Of a DNA stretch of 64,000 nucleotides, positions 60,480 through 64,000 are shown piece by piece. A program made the position numbers and the translations under genes. Numbering within the stretch: position 1 is the stretch's first letter; every line of letters starts with the position of its first letter. Origin of the DNA: Flavivirga sp. 57AJ16 (GTDB lineage: Bacteria; Bacteroidota; Bacteroidia; Flavobacteriales; Flavobacteriaceae); assembly GCF_028736925.1 (NCBI RefSeq), contig NZ_JAQZAT010000011.1, positions 124,001 to 188,000 on the forward strand, given 5' to 3'. The notes under the pieces were generated by a model. It searched no databases. It was not told the DNA's origin and saw only the letters and a program-made list of their open reading frames with translations.

Positions 60480-61130
60480 TTATTTCCTTTTTGACTCTAC
60501 CCACGTATTAATGGTTCCAGATCCACCAATCATAGACTTAGGTACTTCTACCACAATAGAAAGTACATTGGTTCCCTGGAAAGTATCACTACCAGGACTA
60601 TTAAAGCCTGTAGCTGTACCATCAAGAATGGCACTGTACTGTGCAAAATCGAAGAAGAAAGGATCGTCTCGAGGTCCAGCGAAAAAAGTCATACCACCAT
60701 TAGTAGCAACATTTGCGCTAGAGCCATAAGACGTGATATCTACATAACCTCCAACAGTTGCCGATGTTTCTATAACACTCGTTATACCAACTTGTGAGGG
60801 CGCTACCGGACCGAAAAAGTACATTTTACCATCTCTTGGAATGGCTTGAATGACCAGATCTTCAACATTATCGCCTGTATTATCAATGTTAAATTCAATT
60901 AAAACATTTTCATCAAACACGGCACTGGCTGTTGCTGACGGACTTAACAATCCCTGAAGGTTCGCTACAAACACCAGGTTATTTGTATTTTCGCCCTGAA
61001 AGGCATAAAAATCGGTGATATCGCTATCACCGCCTGTTACTGCAGGTGCATCTATATGATCTGCTGCTAGTATGAAGAAACTAGCTATAGCTACAACTCC
61101 AATTCCTAAAACTTTTTTTAAATTTTTCAT
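60480..61130 (-). CDS. DUF4331 family secreted protein (N-terminal-type half)
   Basis: A 216-residue protein with a signal peptide (VVAIASFFILAADHIDAPAV) and the DUF4331 opening motif DHIDAPAVTGGDSDITDFYA followed by NLVFVANLQGLLSP, and FFFDFAQYSAIL later. It is translated 22 bp upstream of its partner half. A paralogue truncated to 107 residues lies directly upstream (61235-61558). An AACC-N16-CGTA motif sits 48 bp before its start. Confidence 0.83.
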   Translation of the reverse strand: MKNLKKVLGIGVVAIASFFILAADHIDAPAVTGGDSDITDFYAFQGENTNNLVFVANLQGLLSPSATASAVFDENVLIEFNIDNTGDNVEDLVIQAIPRDGKMYFFGPVAPSQVGITSVIETSATVGGYVDITSYGSSANVATNGGMTFFAGPRDDPFFFDFAQYSAILDGTATGFNSPGSDTFQGTNVLSIVVEVPKSMIGGSGTINTWVESKRK

Positions 61131-61177
61131 GTTTTTGAGATTTTAATTATTAGTTATTTTTTGTTCTCACCCATACC

Positions 61178-61201
61178 TACGAAAAAAGGAAAGTAGCGGT
61201 T
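61178..61201 (-). promoter_or_regulatory. ECF-type promoter motif of the DUF4331 operon
   Basis: Minus strand: AACC (61201-61198), 16 bp, CGTA (61181-61178). This is the -35/-10 layout of many ECF sigma promoters. It is kept at the same distance from the start codon in the truncated paralogue upstream. Confidence 0.45.
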
Positions 61202-61234
61202 TTGTTAAAATTATGTTAAAACAAAAGATGCATT

Positions 61235-61558
61235 TTAACTTTTCCTGGAAGGTCTACCTTTTCTTGGGATGGCTTGAATTACCAGATCTTCTACACTATC
61301 GCCCATATTATTAATGTTAAATTCGATTAAACCATTTTCATCAAACACGGCACTGGCTGTTGCTGTTGGGCTTAACAACCCCTGAAGGTTCGTTACAAAT
61401 ACCAGGTTATTTGTGTTTTTGCCCCAAAAGGCATACAAATAGATAATATCGCTATCACTATCTGTTAATGCAGGTGCATATTTATGGTCTACTGCAATTA
61501 TGAAGAAACCAGCTAAAGTTAAAATTCCAGTTCCTAAAATTTTTTTTGAATTTTTCAT
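61235..61558 (-). pseudogene. Truncated, decaying DUF4331 paralogue
   Basis: The first ~97 residues align without gaps to the intact gene at 60480-61130 (e.g. NLQGLLSPTATASAVFDENG and EDLVIQAIPR), then the frame ends after GRPSRKS instead of the remaining ~115 residues. Key motif residues have changed (DHKYAPALTDSDSDI for DHIDAPAVTGGDSDI; AFWGKN for AFQGEN). The signal peptide remains. A tandem duplicate that has lost its C-terminal half and is drifting, although a short secreted peptide could still be made. Confidence 0.75.
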
Positions 61559-61604
61559 GTTTTTGAGATTTTGGTTGTAATATTTTTCGCTCTTATTTTG
61601 TATA

Positions 61605-61628
61605 TACGGAAAAAATAAAATAACGGTT
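61605..61628 (-). promoter_or_regulatory. Duplicate ECF-type promoter motif before the DUF4331 remnant
   Basis: AACC (61628-61625), 16 bp, CGTA (61608-61605) on the minus strand, 47 bp before the remnant's start. The flanking TTTTAACAAAACCG is shared with the intact copy, while the spacer differs. Confidence 0.4.
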
Positions 61629-61675
61629 TTGTTAAAATAATGTTAAAATAAAAATTTGTAAAATCTCTACGGAAA

Positions 61676-61712
61676 CCCCGACGCAGAGCGTCGAGGAATT
61701 CTTTTCGATTAA
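61676..61712. repeat. Hairpin with AATTCTTTTCGATT tail, copy 2
   Basis: CCCCGACGC / GCGTCGAGG form a stem followed by AATTCTTTTCGATTAA. The tail is shared with the hairpin at 47519-47560, the stem sequence is not. It lies 42 bp upstream of the LETM1-like gene. Confidence 0.45.
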
Positions 61713-61753
61713 TTACTTAAAACATTACTTTTACATGATATAAAAACAATACT

Positions 61754-62926
61754 ATGAATCCGTCTGCACAGGGTTGGATAAAAAAGCTCCTAAAGGAGAT
61801 TGAAAAAGAGAAGTCTATCTTTAATTTCAATGAAGAAGCCTTTTATCATGCCCTAAGAAATTGTGGTTTTATATATGGAAGTAATTTAGAGGTAGTTGGA
61901 GGTATTATTAATAAAAAAGATCTTACCGAAGATGAGCTTTGTAAAATAAATTTACTTTTAACACTACTGTACACCCATAATAAATCGAAGTCTGAAATCC
62001 CTTTTGTTGATAGTATTATAAATTTTTATACCGATATAAATGAGCTTAAAATTTCGTTCTTTCAAGAATTATTGGGTGGAAAAAAATCCAGCGAACAACT
62101 TGAAGGAATAATTCACAAGCGCATACAAATAGATGCTAATGTACTGACTAAAAATTTTAATTATTTTATTATAAATGCTTTACTTTTTGTTGATGTACTG
62201 GCTTACCGGGAGTTTTTAAAGAACAATACTATTTCGATTGATTATATAAGAAACCTAGAAGCTGCCATAGAAGCTATTTCTTTAGATGTTTTAAATTCCA
62301 AAACCCTAAAAAATCAATATGACGAAAGTTTAATAAAGCTCTTTGAATCTTCGCTACGGTTTAAAGATAACGTTCACGTAAACTATAAAAAGGCCATAGA
62401 AATTATAAAAACGAAACAAGAAAAATATTATATTTTAGATTTAGCTTGTATGGCCACATGGGGAGATAGAACTATCGATGATAAGGAACAACAATTTTTG
62501 ATTCAATTGGGTACCGATTTAAATCTTCATACATCTCGTATCAATCAATCTATAAATACCGTTAATCATTTTTACACTGCGAACAAAGACAATATTGCGC
62601 TTTTAAGCTCTAAAAATATTGTTCAGAGTTTTTACAACAACTCTAGTAAAATGGTAAATAAATTGATAACAAGAAATAGCAAGCGCTTGTATCAAGAACT
62701 TAAGGATAGCAAGGAACTTATGATTTTGTTATCGCAATCTACAGTTCGGGATTTAAATAATGAGGAACAAAAAAAAGTACAAGAACAGCTATTGGATATA
62801 TTTAAATCCATACCAAGTCTTGCTATCTTTATACTTCCCGGAGGTGCATTATTATTACCTCTGGTCATTAAATTTATTCCAAAATTATTACCTTCTGCTT
62901 TTGACGATAATAGGATTGATGATTAA
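61754..62926 (+). CDS. LETM1-related protein
   Basis: A 390-residue protein found in Flavobacteriaceae and named for similarity of its C-terminal part to LETM1 (SIPSLAIFILPGGALLLPLV, a hydrophobic hairpin around residues 353-373, close to the LETM1 PGG-containing membrane segment). Residues ~230-290 look like a TerB-type tellurite-resistance fold (LACMATWGDRTIDDKEQQFL). The N-terminal 220 residues are helical and unassigned. Literature labels some homologues biofilm-associated; the mechanism is unknown. Thirteen bases separate it from the DoxX gene, suggesting an operon. Confidence 0.75.
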   Translation: MNPSAQGWIKKLLKEIEKEKSIFNFNEEAFYHALRNCGFIYGSNLEVVGGIINKKDLTEDELCKINLLLTLLYTHNKSKSEIPFVDSIINFYTDINELKISFFQELLGGKKSSEQLEGIIHKRIQIDANVLTKNFNYFIINALLFVDVLAYREFLKNNTISIDYIRNLEAAIEAISLDVLNSKTLKNQYDESLIKLFESSLRFKDNVHVNYKKAIEIIKTKQEKYYILDLACMATWGDRTIDDKEQQFLIQLGTDLNLHTSRINQSINTVNHFYTANKDNIALLSSKNIVQSFYNNSSKMVNKLITRNSKRLYQELKDSKELMILLSQSTVRDLNNEEQKKVQEQLLDIFKSIPSLAIFILPGGALLLPLVIKFIPKLLPSAFDDNRIDD

Positions 62927-62939
62927 CGCCAAATTAACC

Positions 62940-63365
62940 ATGAAACAAAACATCATTAAATTATTTTTAAGATTAGCCATTAGCTCAAGTTTTCTTTCTG
63001 CCGTAGCAGATAGACTTGGGCTTTGGCTACAAAAAATATCTGTTTGGGGAAACTGGCAATCTTTTCTAGATTACACACAACTTATTAATCCTTTAATACC
63101 AAAATCCATAATTCCTTTTTTAGGATTAACGGCCACCATTCTAGAAATAGTTTTTGCTGTTTGTTTACTAATTGGTTTCAAAACCGAGTTATTTGCAAAA
63201 TTAAGTGGATCCTTATTATTGCTTTTTGCTTTAGCGATGTGTTTTTCAACCGGAATTAAAGGTGCTTTTGATTATTCTGTATTATCGGCAGCGGCAGCGG
63301 CCTTTGCTTTAAGCGCTATGAAAGAAAAACATTATGAAATAGATACTATTTTGAATAAAGTATAG
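62940..63365 (+). CDS. DoxX family membrane protein
   Basis: A 141-residue inner-membrane protein with four helices (SSFLSAVADRLGLWL, SIIPFLGLTATILEIVFAVC, LSGSLLLLFALAMCFSTGI, YSVLSAAAAAFALSAM). DoxX-type small quinone-related membrane proteins occur widely with poorly known roles. The open frame extends upstream into the LETM1-like gene, but the ATG at 62940 fits the family N-terminus and the operon spacing. Confidence 0.8.
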   Translation: MKQNIIKLFLRLAISSSFLSAVADRLGLWLQKISVWGNWQSFLDYTQLINPLIPKSIIPFLGLTATILEIVFAVCLLIGFKTELFAKLSGSLLLLFALAMCFSTGIKGAFDYSVLSAAAAAFALSAMKEKHYEIDTILNKV

Positions 63366-63393
63366 CTAAAGCAAACTTCTGTATCTAGTAAAC

Positions 63394-63440
63394 ACCCCAT
63401 AAAAGGCGAGAATTCTCACCTTTTATGGGGTATTTACTTT
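63394..63440 (+). terminator. Terminator after DoxX
   Basis: ACCCCATAAAAGG (63394-63406) pairs perfectly with CCTTTTATGGGGT (63419-63431), with an inner GAGAATTCTC palindrome, followed by a T-rich tract. Confidence 0.85.
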
Positions 63441-63528
63441 TATACGGTTTTATGATTACAAAAAAAAGACGAATTCTATTTTATTTCCGTTAGCTTTACA
63501 GGCACTTACGAATCTCTAACTGGAAAAA

Positions 63529-64000
63529 ATGGCATCTTACACTATAAAAGAAATTAACGGTATCTTAAAAGGTGAGCTAATAGGGCATACAACACAATCG
63601 ATTGATGGACCAGAGCAATTACAAAATGCTGAAATTAACCATATCACTTTTATAGGAAGCGTTAAGTTTGTCAAGTATTGGGCAAACTCAAAAGCTTGTG
63701 CAGCTATAGTGAACGATAATTTAAAAGTAGAACCTGGAGACAATCGCGCATTCATTAAAGTAAAAAATGCCGATTTGGCCATGGCTAAAATTTTAGAACT
63801 TTATACCCCTCCTGCTCCTGAGTTTGATATCGATATTCATCCTACCTCCGTTATTCATGAAACTGCGAAAATTGGGAAAGGTTGTAAAATTGGTGCCCAT
63901 TGCTATGTGGGCAAAAATGTAGAACTTGGTCATGGCGTTATTTTATACCCTAATGTTTGTGTTTTTGATGAAACAACCATTGGTAACAATACCATTGTTT
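63529..64000 (+). CDS. lpxD: UDP-3-O-acylglucosamine N-acyltransferase, N-terminal part (cut by window edge)
   Basis: A frame starting at ATG 63529 (MASYTIKEINGILKGELIG) runs open to the window end for 157 codons. It shows the LpxD N-terminal uridine-binding domain (ITFIGSVKFVKYWANSKACA, AIVND) followed by the beginning of the hexapeptide left-handed beta-helix (PTSVIHETAKIGKGCKIGAH, CYVGKNVELGHG). LpxD adds the second acyl chain in lipid A synthesis. The catalytic His and the rest of the helix are beyond the window. A terminator separates it from DoxX upstream. Confidence 0.88.
   Translation, partial: MASYTIKEINGILKGELIGHTTQSIDGPEQLQNAEINHITFIGSVKFVKYWANSKACAAIVNDNLKVEPGDNRAFIKVKNADLAMAKILELYTPPAPEFDIDIHPTSVIHETAKIGKGCKIGAHCYVGKNVELGHGVILYPNVCVFDETTIGNNTIV

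Overview
The window is a chromosome segment from a member of the Flavobacteriaceae (Bacteroidota). The DNA is AT-rich. It carries proteins with type IX secretion (T9SS) type A and type B C-terminal sorting domains, a CarboxypepD_reg/TonB receptor, DUF4294, DUF4331, DUF4856 and LETM1-like proteins, a mitochondrial-type aconitase, and promoters of the Bacteroidota form TTTG-N19/20-TAnnTTTG. The genus cannot be fixed from the sequence alone. No rRNA, tRNA, CRISPR array, prophage or intact insertion sequence was found.

Layout. 0-2.7 kb: end of a methyltransferase, a ZIP metal transporter, two heptamer tandem arrays, a DUF4268 protein and a GNAT enzyme. 3-7 kb: a DUF1800-DUF1501-discoidin/T9SS operon. 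7-10 kb: TrhA-like membrane protein, DUF4294, M42 peptidase, and a graveyard of IS3 transposase fragments. 10-20 kb: OstA-like protein, class III aminotransferase, TPR protein, two tandem DUF368 polyprenyl-phosphate transporter homologues with aroE, and a DUF349 protein with a 225-bp internal repeat. 20-31 kb: proCBA with a GNAT gene, a large T9SS-B surface protein, mazG and aconitase, flanked by two copies of a nested inverted-repeat element. 31-39 kb: three periplasmic parvulin-type foldases with a MoxR ATPase, guaB and small unknowns. 39-46 kb: a likely iron-acquisition locus (DUF4856, imelysin, HTTM, TonB receptor, haem-binding protein). 46-53 kb: HMG-CoA lyase, two secreted T9SS-A proteins, pyrD and pepT. 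53-58.3 kb: two separate ECF sigma-factor operons with a 1.3-kb repeat-rich, GC-rich island between them. 58.5-64 kb: a TPR/DUF4331 operon beside a decayed DUF4331 duplicate, LETM1-like and DoxX proteins, and the start of lpxD.

How it works together. Most genes are housekeeping: proline, shikimate, pyrimidine and guanine synthesis, TCA cycle, outer-membrane assembly. The accessory biology is at the cell surface: secreted sorting-domain proteins, iron uptake, envelope stress control by ECF sigma factors. The most unusual content is non-coding. At least four families of palindromic small elements are present. One pair has arms that differ in sequence but keep their pairing, another pair has its core in opposite orientations, and one half-element sits in frame inside pyrD. 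A duplicated AACC-N16-CGTA motif before the two DUF4331 paralogues suggests ECF control, and an ECF sigma / short membrane protein / 72-residue protein trio at 57-58.3 kb is the best candidate for a poorly described regulatory unit.
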